NCBI RefSeq assembly: GCF_012848175.1
Contig: NZ_CP051651.1
Location: 1,984,001-2,048,000 of the forward strand
Origin: Xanthomonas campestris pv. badrii
GTDB lineage: Bacteria; Pseudomonadota; Gammaproteobacteria; Xanthomonadales; Xanthomonadaceae
Length of the DNA stretch: 64,000 nt
Direction of reading: 5' to 3'
The translations under genes were made by a program, and so were the position numbers. This document shows, one piece after another, positions 18,677 through 27,518 of this stretch (positions are counted from its first letter, which is position 1; each line of letters starts with the position of its first letter). The notes beneath the pieces are model-generated. The model was not told the DNA's origin and did not search any database. It saw only the letters and a program-made list of their open reading frames with translations.

Positions 18677-19897
18677 ATGAACGACTATCCCACCCGTATT
18701 GCCTACGCGCAGGCGCTGCAGATCCTGCATGCCGTGGCGGGCGCCAATCGTCCGCCGGACGAAACCATTGCCACCGCACGTGCCGATGGGCGCATTTGTG
18801 CCGGCGATCTGATTGCTCCGCTCGCGCTGCCTCCGTTCGCCAATAGTGCGATGGACGGCTTTGCGCTGCGGCATGCCGATCTGGTGGAGGCGCAACCTCG
18901 CCTGCAGCTGGTCGGCGAGCAATTCGCCGGCGAGCGCTGGGACGGCATGCTGGGTCCAGGGCAATGCCTGCGCATCACTACCGGCGCGCCGCTGCCGGCC
19001 GGTGCCGACACCGTGGTGCCCAAGGAAGACACCGAAGAGCGCGATGGCATGGTGCTCATCCGTACTGCGCCAGGCGCGGGTGCCTCGGTGCGCCTGGCTG
19101 GCAGCGATGTGCGTGCGGGCGATCTGGTGATCCAGGCCGGGCAGGTGCTGACCCCGGCCCGCATCGGGCTGGCGGCGGCGCTGGGGGTCTCGCGGCTGAC
19201 GGTGGCGCCGCGGCCCACCATCGCGGTGCTGGCCACCGGCGACGAGCTGGTGGAGCCGGGCATGCCGCTGGGCCCCGGCCAGATCTACAACAGCAATCGC
19301 GACATGCTGATGGCGCAGCTGCGGGCGCTGGGCTATGCGCCCACCGCGTGGCCGACGTTGCCGGATGATCCGCAACGCATCCGCACCATGCTGGAAGATG
19401 CAGCGGCTGCGTTCGATGTGGTGATCACCTGTGGCGGCGTGTCGGCAGGGGAAAAGGATTATCTGCCGCGGCTGATCGGCGAACTGGGCCAGATCCATTT
19501 CTGGCGTGTACGCATGCGCCCGGGCATGCCGGCGGTGCTGGGGCAGATCGGCCGCTGCGTGATCCTGGGGCTGCCAGGCAATCCGGTCTCGGTGCTGGCA
19601 ACGCTGATCGCCTACGGCGTGCCGTTGCTCGATGGCCTGCAGGGCCGCAGCGAGCCACGGCCGCTGTGGAATGCCGCGCTGGCCAGCCCCTGGGAAAAGC
19701 GCCACGAGCGGCTGGAATTTCTGCGCGGGCGACTGGAGTGCGGCGCGGATGGACGCCTGAGCGCGCTGCCGCAGCCTGGTGACGCCTCGCATCTGCTGCG
19801 CGGTGCCGCCGACAGCAATGCGCTGATCGTGCTGCCGGAGCAGGCGCGTCGTTTCGAGGCTGGCGAGATCGTGCGGGTGATTCCTTACGCGCTGTAG
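18677..19897 (+). CDS. moeA: Molybdopterin molybdotransferase MoeA
   Basis: Inserts molybdate into adenylated molybdopterin to make Mo-molybdopterin. The 406-residue protein shows PPFANSAMDGFA (about residue 50), the TTGAPLPAGADTVVPKED segment (about 100), ATGDEL (about 190), the CGGVSAGEKDY loop (about 255) and GLPGNPVS (about 297). All key acidic positions are kept, so this is likely the working MoeA. The ATG follows a TATCCT -10 by seven bases. A second, diverged copy lies at 25658. The downstream neighbour on the other strand is a MoeB-type activating enzyme. Confidence 0.93.
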   Translation: MNDYPTRIAYAQALQILHAVAGANRPPDETIATARADGRICAGDLIAPLALPPFANSAMDGFALRHADLVEAQPRLQLVGEQFAGERWDGMLGPGQCLRITTGAPLPAGADTVVPKEDTEERDGMVLIRTAPGAGASVRLAGSDVRAGDLVIQAGQVLTPARIGLAAALGVSRLTVAPRPTIAVLATGDELVEPGMPLGPGQIYNSNRDMLMAQLRALGYAPTAWPTLPDDPQRIRTMLEDAAAAFDVVITCGGVSAGEKDYLPRLIGELGQIHFWRVRMRPGMPAVLGQIGRCVILGLPGNPVSVLATLIAYGVPLLDGLQGRSEPRPLWNAALASPWEKRHERLEFLRGRLECGADGRLSALPQPGDASHLLRGAADSNALIVLPEQARRFEAGEIVRVIPYAL

Positions 19898-19901
19898 GCG
19901 T

Positions 19902-19925
19902 GCCAGGAATGCATGCATTCCTGGC
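19902..19925. terminator. 24-base perfect palindrome after moeA
   Basis: A perfect inverted repeat centred on GCATGC, five bases after the moeA stop and before the converging moeB-like gene. There is no T-run on either side. Confidence 0.5.
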
Positions 19926-20001
19926 GCTTGCGCACTAGATGACCGGCACTACGGTGTAGCGCGGCGACTGCGCTACGCGCGCGCCAGCGCGATGGCAGGC
20001 C

Positions 20002-21144
20002 TCAGCCGAGGGCGCTGCCGCAGAATGCGGCGTCATCCGGGTACCCCGCAAACGGCGCGCCTGGCGCACAGACCGGGCATTGCGGATCCGGCGGCAGGCG
20101 GATTTCGCGAAACCGCATCGACAGCGCATCGAAGCTGAGCAGACGCCCGGCCAGACTGTCGCCAATGCCGAGCAGCAACTTCACCGCCTCGGTTGCCTGC
20201 AGCAGGCCAATCACACCGGGCAGTACGCCAAGCACGCCGGCTTCGGCGCAGCTGGGTGCAAATTCGGGCGGCGGTGGCTCGGGGAACAGGCAGCGGTAGC
20301 AGGGCGCATGGCCACGATTGCGGCCAGCATCGAACACGCTCACCTGGCCCTCGAACTGTTGCACCGCGCCGTAGACCAGCGGTTTGCCCAGCCTGACGCA
20401 GGCGTCGTTGAGCAGATAGCGCGCAGGAAAGTTGTCGGCGCCATCGACCACGATGTCCACGTCCTGCAGCAAGGCTTCCACATTCGCTGCGGTGACCCGT
20501 GTCTGCACCGCGTCGATCTGCACACGCGGATTGAGCGCGGCAATACGTTGCGCCGCCGAGTCGACCTTGGCGAGGCCGACACTGGCTTCGGTATGCAGGA
20601 TCTGGCGCTGCAGATTGCTGCGGTCGACCACATCATCGTCGGCCAGACGCAGGTGGCCAACGCCAGCCGCCGCCAGATAGAACGCCGCCGGCGAACCAAG
20701 GCCGCCTGCGCCGATCAGCAGTACGCGCGCACGGGCCAATCGCTGCTGGCCTTCGAACCCGACCTGCGGCAGCCGCAAGTGCCGCGAATAGCGTTCCAGA
20801 AAGTCCTGCTCGTCTGCGGGCAGCGACGGGCGCACCACCGGCAAGCCGGCGCCCTGCCATGCCGTGGTACCGCCCAGCACCGAGGTGACCCGGGTGAACC
20901 CGTGCGCACGCAAGCTTGCGGCCGTCTGCGCAGAACGCTTGCCGCTCTGGCAGATCAACACGATCTCGCGCGCCTGCTCGGGCAGGTGGTGGCTGGGCTC
21001 AGCTTCCAGATCAGCTTGTGCGATGGCCGTGGCGCCTTCGGCCTGGCCGCTTGCACGCTCGTGCAGTTGCCGGATATCGATCAGCAAGGCGCCCTGCAGG
21101 GCGCGTACGCGCGCATCGGCGGGGGAGATGTCGTGGCTGCTCAT
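20002..21144 (-). CDS. moeB: Rhodanese-MoeB/ThiF fusion (molybdopterin-synthase adenylyltransferase)
   Basis: A 380-residue fusion. Residues about 1-105 are a rhodanese domain with the active loop CQSGKRS, which should carry a persulfide. Residues about 115-380 are an E1-like MoeB/ThiF domain with the ATP site GAGGLGSP, a conserved CAEAGVLG catalytic-Cys segment, and zinc-binding CYRC and CPVC pairs. It activates the C-terminal glycine of MoaD/ThiS-type carriers and could supply the sulfur itself. The rhodanese part is at the N terminus, unlike MOCS3/MoeZ where it is C-terminal. ATG 21144 is used; a longer upstream frame has no domain support. Confidence 0.9.
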   Translation of the reverse strand: MSSHDISPADARVRALQGALLIDIRQLHERASGQAEGATAIAQADLEAEPSHHLPEQAREIVLICQSGKRSAQTAASLRAHGFTRVTSVLGGTTAWQGAGLPVVRPSLPADEQDFLERYSRHLRLPQVGFEGQQRLARARVLLIGAGGLGSPAAFYLAAAGVGHLRLADDDVVDRSNLQRQILHTEASVGLAKVDSAAQRIAALNPRVQIDAVQTRVTAANVEALLQDVDIVVDGADNFPARYLLNDACVRLGKPLVYGAVQQFEGQVSVFDAGRNRGHAPCYRCLFPEPPPPEFAPSCAEAGVLGVLPGVIGLLQATEAVKLLLGIGDSLAGRLLSFDALSMRFREIRLPPDPQCPVCAPGAPFAGYPDDAAFCGSALG

Positions 21145-21606
21145 GGCGCTATTGTCGCGCAAACGCGGGCGCAGCACGTGCCTTGCGCCGTCGCTCGGTG
21201 CCAAACTGCTGCACGCCCATGAAGGCCACGTCGCGGCGCAGGCATGCGCGTGGCTGAGATCAGGCTGCGTTGCCTGTGGCGCCGCCGATCGCCCCGGGCG
21301 GCACCATGCAATGCCACGGTGTCACCTGAATGGTACGCGCAGTCGCCGGAGCGGCATCCCTCAGCCGCTGACCATCGCGACAAATGCCCCCTGCAACCGC
21401 GACCCTGATAGAGGGGGGGCACTTTTTGCATGCGCCGCCTTGCCATCGGGCTCACCACTGCGGCGGTAACGTGGATACGACGGAACTGGACGGTGATGCG
21501 GCAGCTTCGCGCTTGATGCAGGGCGCATGCGCCGGCTTGCACAGCGTGGTCATTGTTCCGTCTGATGGTCGCCAGGCCTCTCGGCTTTATGAACAAGGAA
21601 CCCTTC
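21145..21606. other. Non-coding stretch before a small ORF
   Basis: A 462-bp spacer between divergent genes. It contains GC-rich sequence and a G7 run near 21415, but no reading frame with recognisable protein content and no RNA gene that I can support. Confidence 0.4.
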
Positions 21607-21822
21607 ATGACCCCTGACATCGATGCGCAGTTGAAACACCTGGAAGAGCAGTTGCCCGAGATTCGCAGCCGGCACCCGGATGACTTCTGGGAAGTATTCC
21701 ATGCGCATGCCGAGAAGATCACCGACGCGGCCCAATCCCAGGAGCAGGCGGCGCAGATCGTCAAGCGCATCGATGAGATTCTGGCTGCCAACCAGCTCGG
21801 ACCTGCCGATCCCGGCGCGTAA
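21607..21822 (+). CDS. Small acidic hypothetical protein
   Basis: A 71-residue, mostly helical and acidic protein (TPDIDAQLKHLEEQLPEI at the N terminus) without signal peptide, membrane segment or recognised domain. ATG 21607 is preferred because AAGGA at 21595-21599 gives a normal ribosome-binding spacing; upstream in-frame starts lack this. The next plus-strand gene begins 385 bp away. The function is unknown to me. Confidence 0.6.
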   Translation: MTPDIDAQLKHLEEQLPEIRSRHPDDFWEVFHAHAEKITDAAQSQEQAAQIVKRIDEILAANQLGPADPGA

Positions 21823-22207
21823 TGGCGCGTCGGGATCGCATCCGACACGATCGCCTGGCAGAGGCTGCAGGGTCATCAGCCGGCTCCGCCGCCGCGGGAT
21901 CGGCTATTTGCGTTGCCACATCCGCCAGCCGTTCGCTCAACACGCATATGGCCACTTTTTGCGCTTTGAAACCGGGTTTCTCGTGGACCGCACGGTGGTT
22001 CGCTGCCTTGCGACGTCTGTGCCTGTGGCGTTGAACGTCGGTCTGTCACTTTCAACCGCGCGACACAGGCGTAAAGCTCCTTCAGACCATGTGAGGATGC
22101 ATTGCGGCGCAGCAACATTCCTTCGCCACGTTGTGACGCGGGCGCGACGATCGGGTCACGTCGTGCGGCCCAGCATGACAGGCACCTTATCCAGCTGGAG
22201 TTTTGCC
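21823..22207. other. Non-coding stretch upstream of the DUF4142 gene
   Basis: A 385-bp spacer. No convincing gene, hairpin or promoter was recognised apart from the CTGGAG ribosome binding site at its right end (22195-22200). Confidence 0.35.
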
Positions 22208-22783
22208 GTGAAGATGCGTCGCCCGCTTTTTGCCCTGCTGGCTCTGTGTGCCGGCATCAGTTTTTCCACACAGGCACAGAACACGGCACCAAGCACGAGG
22301 CCGTCCACGCAACAGCAGGCCGGTACCGCAGCGTCGGGTGAGAATGAACGCGACGCGCTAGGCATGTTGAGCGCAATCAATGTCGGCGAGATCAGTGCAT
22401 CCAATCTCGCGCTGCAGAAACAGGTACAGGGCAGCGTGCGCGATTACGCGACACGCATGGTCAAGGAACACACCGACAACAATCAGAAGATCGCCAAGTG
22501 GCAGCCCGACATGTCGGCCATGGGTGCCAAGTCACAGATGACCAAGTCCAAGGCCGAGCTAGACAGGTTGCGCAAGCTTGAAGGCCAGGCATTTTCTTCT
22601 GCCTACGTCACAGCGATGGTCAAGGACCACACCGATGCGCTGGCCGCGCTCGACGACAAGCTCATCCCCAACGCCGCCTCGCCGCAGGTGCGGCAGCATC
22701 TGCAGACCACGCGGCATCACGTTGCCGACCACTTGGCCGACGCCAAGGCCCTGCAGGCCAATGGCGCGGGTGAGGTACGCTAA
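22208..22783 (+). CDS. DUF4142 ferritin-like periplasmic protein
   Basis: A 191-residue exported protein. A signal peptide (about residues 1-24, cleavage near STQAQ) is followed by a low-complexity Thr/Ser/Gln segment. A four-helix DUF4142 domain (about 50-190) comes next, with the family features RMVKEHTDNN and MVKDHTDALAAL, each carrying His/Glu or His/Asp pairs. The family is common in stress- and acid-responsive genes, but its biochemical role is not established. GTG 22208 has CTGGAG at seven bases; ATG 22214 is the alternative. Confidence 0.82.
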   Translation: MKMRRPLFALLALCAGISFSTQAQNTAPSTRPSTQQQAGTAASGENERDALGMLSAINVGEISASNLALQKQVQGSVRDYATRMVKEHTDNNQKIAKWQPDMSAMGAKSQMTKSKAELDRLRKLEGQAFSSAYVTAMVKDHTDALAALDDKLIPNAASPQVRQHLQTTRHHVADHLADAKALQANGAGEVR

Positions 22784-22975
22784 GAGCCGCTAACAAGCGA
22801 CTGTGCAGCCCTGTATACCGACCCCGGGAGAGCGCTGCGCGAGGCGATGCCGGCCCGGCCGCAAGGACGACATCACGACGGTTGCATGCGTGCGGTAGCT
22901 GTTTTCAGGCTCGCGCGCACTGCGCGTGGAGCGGCCAGTCCCCCTGCTGCAGATGCAGCAGGGTCTCTGCGTGCC

Positions 22976-23725
22976 TCAGTGGCCGACTGCGTCGAGCACG
23001 CCCGGGATGGCTTCGGTGTTGCTGAATTTGCCTCGCAATGCGTCCACCCCGTGCTGTGGCTTTGCCAGCGGGACGAGGTCCTGGCGATTGGCGCGGCGCT
23101 CGGCGGTGGAGACCGACACCGCCCGATCGCGCTGATCCATCAACGACTGCTGCAGCTCGCCATCTCGATTGAACGACCAGGCCAGCATCGGCGCGCCAAG
23201 CGGAAGCGTGTCGCCAGGCGCGCTGCCCCTGCGCGAATGCCAGGTGTGCCAGGTCTTGCCATAGCTGTTGATCTTGCTGCGCATCAGCTCCTTTTCCGCT
23301 ACCAACGGCAGGTTGGGAGCGGACAACTGGCCGGACAGGATTTCGCCGTTGTGCGGATGCCAGAACGCCCGCTCCGGTTCGGGCAGCTGCGCGAACAACG
23401 CCTCGGAGATGATGTACTCCACCCCGGTGAGATTGGCGCGGGCGGTGTTGCCGTCGTAAAGCGCACATTGCGCGAAGTCCTCATTGACTTGCTGGCAGTA
23501 GTGATGCGCCTCCATCTGCTGGTCCGGCGCGTCCTTCATCGGATGGAAGCCCACAAGGTAGATGTCGAGCTTGCCCACCGGCCCATTGGGTTGCAGTACT
23601 TTGGCACCGGCCTCCAGGACAGTGGTTTTGGCGCTTTGCGGTGCGCCCGGCGGGGTGACCGACGGTGGACTGCGCGAACAGCTGGCGCACAGAGTAAGGG
23701 CGATCAACACGGCTGAATGTCGCAT
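22976..23725 (-). CDS. OBAP/DUF1264-like lipoprotein
   Basis: A 249-residue protein with a lipoprotein signal (Cys16 in LCASC). The core from about residue 50 to 200 looks like the oil-body-associated protein family (DUF1264): HHYCQQVNEDFAQCALYD, GVEYIISEALFAQLP, ERAFWHPHNGEILSG and YGKTWHTWH. Bacterial members have no established function. ATG 23725; the gene is divergent from the exonuclease gene with 165 bp between. Domain call from memory, moderately sure. Confidence 0.72.
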   Translation of the reverse strand: MRHSAVLIALTLCASCSRSPPSVTPPGAPQSAKTTVLEAGAKVLQPNGPVGKLDIYLVGFHPMKDAPDQQMEAHHYCQQVNEDFAQCALYDGNTARANLTGVEYIISEALFAQLPEPERAFWHPHNGEILSGQLSAPNLPLVAEKELMRSKINSYGKTWHTWHSRRGSAPGDTLPLGAPMLAWSFNRDGELQQSLMDQRDRAVSVSTAERRANRQDLVPLAKPQHGVDALRGKFSNTEAIPGVLDAVGH

Positions 23726-23890
23726 GGCAATCCAATAAAGGTGAGTATGCTCAGACTAAGAGCGCGGGCGGTGGGCAAGGCGTGAGCAACGGCAGGTCGG
23801 AGCGGTGCAGCTTCACCTCGCTTGAGCATCGGCTTCATGCGCTGGTCGCCATGCTGGGTGTTCACGACTGCGAGCACCGGCCCACACGCC

Positions 23891-24955
23891 ATGGCAACCA
23901 CCATCCGCAAGATCGCCACGTTCAACGTCAACGGAATCGCCAGCCGCCTGCCGCATCTACTGGAATGGCTCAAGCGCGAGCAGCCTGACATCGTCGGCCT
24001 GCAGGAGCTGAAGGCGGTGCAGGAGGCCTTTCCGGAGCAGGCCATTCGCGACGCGGGTTACGGCGTGATCTGGCAAGGTCAGCGCGCCTGGAATGGAGTG
24101 GCGTTGCTGGCGCGCGGCGCCGACCCGGTGGAGATCCGTCGTGGCCTGCCATGGGATCCGAGCGACACGCAGAGCCGCTATCTGGAGGCGGCGATTCATG
24201 GCGTGGTGGTGGCCTGCCTGTATTTGCCGAACGGCAACCCGCAGCCCGGGCCCAAATTCGATTACAAGCTTGCCTGGTTTCAGCGACTGATTCGCCATGC
24301 GAAGACGCTGGTGGACCTACCGCATCCGGTCGCTCTGATCGGCGATTTCAACGTGGTACCCAGCGATGCCGATATCTACGACCCCAAGGGCTGGCGCAAG
24401 GATGCATTGCTGCAACCTGAGAGCCGCCAGGCCTACCAAACATTGGTGGAGCAGGGCTGGACGGACAGCCTGCTGGCCGTGCATGGCGATGCGCCGGTCT
24501 ATACCTTCTGGGATTATTTTCGGCACCACTTTGCGCGCAACCGCGGTCTGCGCATCGACCATCTGTTGCTCAACCGCACACTGGCGCCTGGCCTGCAGGA
24601 TGCCGGCGTGGACAAATGGATACGGGCACTGGAGAAGGCCAGCGATCATGCACCGGCCTGGATCAGCGTGCGCGTGCCGGATGCGATGATCGAAGCGGGT
24701 GCTGCGGCCGAGGTGGTACCGGCAGCAAGCACACGTGCGGCGGCGAAAAAGACTGCAGTGCGCAAGGGGGTATCGAAGAAGGCAACAACGCTTGCACCCA
24801 AGCGCGTTCCGGCGACGGCCACCACAGCCAAGGTGGCGAGGAAAGACAAGGCGGGCGGCGCGCGTGCCAGCGAAGCCACGCCACCACGCAAGGTGGCCGC
24901 ACAGAAACGCGTGCGCAAGCCAGGTGCGTCGCGGCGGGTTCGCCCAACGGCATGA
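23891..24955 (+). CDS. xthA: Exodeoxyribonuclease III-type AP endonuclease with a long basic tail
   Basis: A 354-residue protein. Residues 1-260 form the exonuclease/endonuclease/phosphatase fold of XthA: FNVNGI (metal-binding Asn), QELK (catalytic Glu), GDFNVVPSDAD (Asp/Asn pair), GLRIDHLL (Asp) and SDHAP (catalytic His). It should nick abasic sites and trim 3' ends. Residues about 262-354 are an added Ala/Lys/Arg/Thr-rich tail (AAAKKTAVRKGVSKKA), like histone H1 or the AlgP type, with no fold expected. The ATG follows CACGCC without a strong ribosome binding site. Catalytic residues look intact. Confidence 0.88.
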   Translation: MATTIRKIATFNVNGIASRLPHLLEWLKREQPDIVGLQELKAVQEAFPEQAIRDAGYGVIWQGQRAWNGVALLARGADPVEIRRGLPWDPSDTQSRYLEAAIHGVVVACLYLPNGNPQPGPKFDYKLAWFQRLIRHAKTLVDLPHPVALIGDFNVVPSDADIYDPKGWRKDALLQPESRQAYQTLVEQGWTDSLLAVHGDAPVYTFWDYFRHHFARNRGLRIDHLLLNRTLAPGLQDAGVDKWIRALEKASDHAPAWISVRVPDAMIEAGAAAEVVPAASTRAAAKKTAVRKGVSKKATTLAPKRVPATATTAKVARKDKAGGARASEATPPRKVAAQKRVRKPGASRRVRPTA

Positions 24956-25188
24956 TAGCCGTGGGACTGTGAAGTTCCCGAGCCAATCGTGCACTGCATG
25001 ACGACACGGGCCCATTGACGCTGACAGCCAACGACCCGGTGGTGACGCGCCGCAATCGGCCGGTTCCGATGACGCCCAGCAACCAGCGTGTTGCTTGCGA
25101 CCCTTCGAGTGATGGTCGCGGGTGACTTGCTTCAGCCTGTCGGTGCTTCACTCACGATGTCCACATTTGCTGGCCCGGGCACCATGGC

Positions 25189-25464
25189 TCACCTGGCAGA
25201 ACCAAGCCGACGCCGCTTGATCCGGTGCAGCAGGAAACCAGTGATGCCGGTCAGCAGGATCAGCGCGTTGCTGACGATGAACACGGCGTTGCCCACCAAG
25301 TGGCTGTAGAGGATAAACAGGACCGAGGCGCTGATCTGACCAATGAACAACCAGCGCGACACGCCCTGCGCCTCATCGGAGGTCCATTGCTTGTAGATCT
25401 GGCGAATCAGGGTTGCGATGAGGACGGCGCTAGCCAGCCATCCGACGAGGTCGACGAAGTCCAT
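25189..25464 (-). CDS. SemiSWEET/PQ-loop small transporter
   Basis: A 91-residue membrane protein with three predicted helices (WLASAVLIATLIRQIYKQW, SRWLFIGQISASVLFILYS, AVFIVSNALILLTGITG) and a PQ-loop-like layout, matching half-SWEET sugar transporters that work as dimers. The substrate cannot be told from sequence. ATG 25464 is chosen because the three-helix domain starts immediately after it and SemiSWEETs are 85-95 residues. The open frame goes on to 25659, but its ATG there would overlap the divergent moeA2 start. Confidence 0.7.
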   Translation of the reverse strand: MDFVDLVGWLASAVLIATLIRQIYKQWTSDEAQGVSRWLFIGQISASVLFILYSHLVGNAVFIVSNALILLTGITGFLLHRIKRRRLGSAR

Positions 25465-25657
25465 ACGCTGCAGTGGCGAGAAGATGCCGGCCACTGTGCG
25501 ATGCGAGATGTGGGCAGCACGTGCGAGCAGCTTCAAGCGCAGCGCCTCCCAACGCGCAGCGTCCAAAGCTCCACCTTCACCTGACCAGTCCGGCTGTACC
25601 GCCCACGCTGCAGCCCGGTATCCTAGCCAGGTCATCCATCGCGCGGCAGTGTCGTTC

Positions 25658-26911
25658 ATGATCAGCTACGCCGAAGCACTCGCCATCGTGCATCAGCAGG
25701 TCGCCACGCTCGCCAGCGAATGGGTGGACAGCGCCGATGCCGAGGGCAGGGTGCTTGCGCAGGCACTGTCGAGCCCGGCCGAGCTTCCGCCTTTCGACAA
25801 CAGTGCAATGGACGGCTTTGCGATCGCCACACGCGGGCTTGGCGCGGCGGAGGGAAGCGAACACCTGATTGCAGATACAGTGCCCGCCGGTGCAGATCCA
25901 GCCGCTGCCGCCGAGGGCGCAGCATGGGAAATCATGACCGGTGCCGGCGTGCCTGCAGGTGCCGACACGGTGGTGCCGATCGAACAGGTGCACGTGCTCG
26001 CACACGACGGCGTGCGCCCCATCCGGTTTCGTCTGCGCGCGGACGTGCGGGCGGGGCAGCATATTCGTCGCCGCGGCGAGGATGTGCGCCTGGGCGATGT
26101 GGTGATCGAGGCAGGCACCGTGTTGCGTGGCGCGCATCTGATGCTGTTGGCCGGGTTGGGGTGCGCGCAGATCCAGGTTGTGCGGCGCCCGCGCGTGGCC
26201 TTGATCGCGACCGGGCGCGAATTGATCAGCGATCCCTCACGGCCATTGCAGCACGGCCAGATCCGCGATGGCACCAGCAGCTATCTGTGCAGCCAGTTGC
26301 GCGCAGCAGGTGCCCGGCTGGTGTGGCAAGGGCAGGTGGGCGATGACGATGCTGCCTTCGATGCGGCGCTGGCGCAGGCGCGCAGTGCAGGGGCCGAGGT
26401 GATTCTCAGTACCGGTGCCGTCTCGCGTGGGCGCTATGACTTCGTGCCCGACGCGTTGGCGCGGCATGGCGCAGGCGTGCTGTTTCACAAGGTCGCGGTG
26501 CGACCGGGCAAACCGGTGCTGCTGGCGCGGTTTCCCGACGGGGTGTTGTATGTGGGCCTGCCAGGCAATCCGATGGCCAGTGCCGCCGGGCTGCGTTTCT
26601 TCGTCGAGCCGGCCTTGCGCGGCTTGTTGGGCATGCCGGCCGAGCGCGGCATGCGCGTAGCTCTGGAGACGCCGATGCAGGCACGGCCGACCTGGCGCCA
26701 GCATCTGCGCGCGCGCCTGCAGTGCAGCGCCGCGGGAGTGTTGCGCGCGCAGATCCTGCCGCAGCAGGAGTCCTTCCGCGTTGCCCCGTTATTGCAGGCC
26801 AATGTGTGGGCAGTGCTGGAGCCGCAGGCCGACACTGCAGCAGCGAGCACCCAGGTGGAGGTGTTCGGCCTGGGGCATCTGCAGCCGGCGGCACCGGCGG
26901 TGCTGCCATGA
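25658..26911 (+). CDS. Second, diverged MoeA-family protein
   Basis: A 417-residue MoeA homologue with PPFDNSAMDGFA (about residue 48), a GAGVPAGADTVVPIEQ loop (about 95) and GLPGNPMAS (about 303). Two sites differ from active MoeA: the ATGDEL motif reads ATGREL, replacing the conserved Asp with Arg, and the GGVSxGxxD loop reads GAVSRGRYD. It may be a specialised molybdenum insertase or a non-canonical partner. It sits just before mobA, so a link to bis-MGD cofactor for the nitrate reductase is plausible. The start codon overlaps the longest divergent frame. Confidence 0.88.
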   Translation: MISYAEALAIVHQQVATLASEWVDSADAEGRVLAQALSSPAELPPFDNSAMDGFAIATRGLGAAEGSEHLIADTVPAGADPAAAAEGAAWEIMTGAGVPAGADTVVPIEQVHVLAHDGVRPIRFRLRADVRAGQHIRRRGEDVRLGDVVIEAGTVLRGAHLMLLAGLGCAQIQVVRRPRVALIATGRELISDPSRPLQHGQIRDGTSSYLCSQLRAAGARLVWQGQVGDDDAAFDAALAQARSAGAEVILSTGAVSRGRYDFVPDALARHGAGVLFHKVAVRPGKPVLLARFPDGVLYVGLPGNPMASAAGLRFFVEPALRGLLGMPAERGMRVALETPMQARPTWRQHLRARLQCSAAGVLRAQILPQQESFRVAPLLQANVWAVLEPQADTAAASTQVEVFGLGHLQPAAPAVLP

Positions 26912-26948
26912 GCCTGCGTGAAGTCGGCCCAGCAAGGCCATGCGCTGC

Positions 26949-27518
26949 ATGAGCGCGGCATCGGCATGGACCGGCGTGGTGCTGGCCGGCGGCCGCTCCT
27001 CACGGATGGGGCAGGACAAGGCCTTGCTCCGCTGGCATGGGCAACCGTTGATTGCGCACATGCAGGCCTTGCTGCGCGCGGCGGGCGCCCAGGATGTGCT
27101 GGTCAGCGGCGAGCGGCCCGGGTACGCCGGCATCGCGGACAGGCAGCCCGACCTGGGGCCGATTGGCGGGCTGGCGAGCGTGCTCGATCGTGTCGCCGAT
27201 GGAACCAAGCTGGTGGTGGTGCCGGTGGATATGCCCTTGCTCTCCGAGCCGCTGCTGGCACGTTTGTTGGCGCCGGTACGGCAGCGCTGCGTGAGCTTCG
27301 AAGCGCAGATGCTGCCGATGCGCCTGTGCGTGGACGCCGCCGTGCGGGATGCGGTAGCGGTGTTGATGGCAGGCGCCGCGTCGTCACGCTCGCTGCGTAG
27401 CTTGCAGCAGTCGTTGCATAGCCATCGCGTGGCTGTCACCACCAGCGAACGCGCCGCGTTCGTCAATTGCAACACGCCCGAGCAGTGGAGTCAGCTCATC
27501 CATGAGAATCCAGATTGA
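26949..27518 (+). CDS. mobA: Molybdenum cofactor guanylyltransferase MobA
   Basis: Links GMP to Mo-molybdopterin to make the MGD cofactor needed by bacterial nitrate reductases. About 189 residues with the nucleotide-binding loop LAGGRSSRMGQDKALL (about residues 12-27), DLGPIGGLAS (about 75) and the VPVDMPLL metal/nucleotide motif (about 98). ATG 26949 is used; ATG 26940 would add three residues. It lies 37 bp after the moeA2 stop and overlaps the next gene by 17 bases, forming a small cofactor operon. Confidence 0.92.
   Translation: MSAASAWTGVVLAGGRSSRMGQDKALLRWHGQPLIAHMQALLRAAGAQDVLVSGERPGYAGIADRQPDLGPIGGLASVLDRVADGTKLVVVPVDMPLLSEPLLARLLAPVRQRCVSFEAQMLPMRLCVDAAVRDAVAVLMAGAASSRSLRSLQQSLHSHRVAVTTSERAAFVNCNTPEQWSQLIHENPD

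Noticed and set aside
21412..21428. Possible sigma-54 promoter (GGCAC followed by TTGC)
   Set aside because: The GG and GC elements are eight bases apart instead of ten, so it would not be functional.
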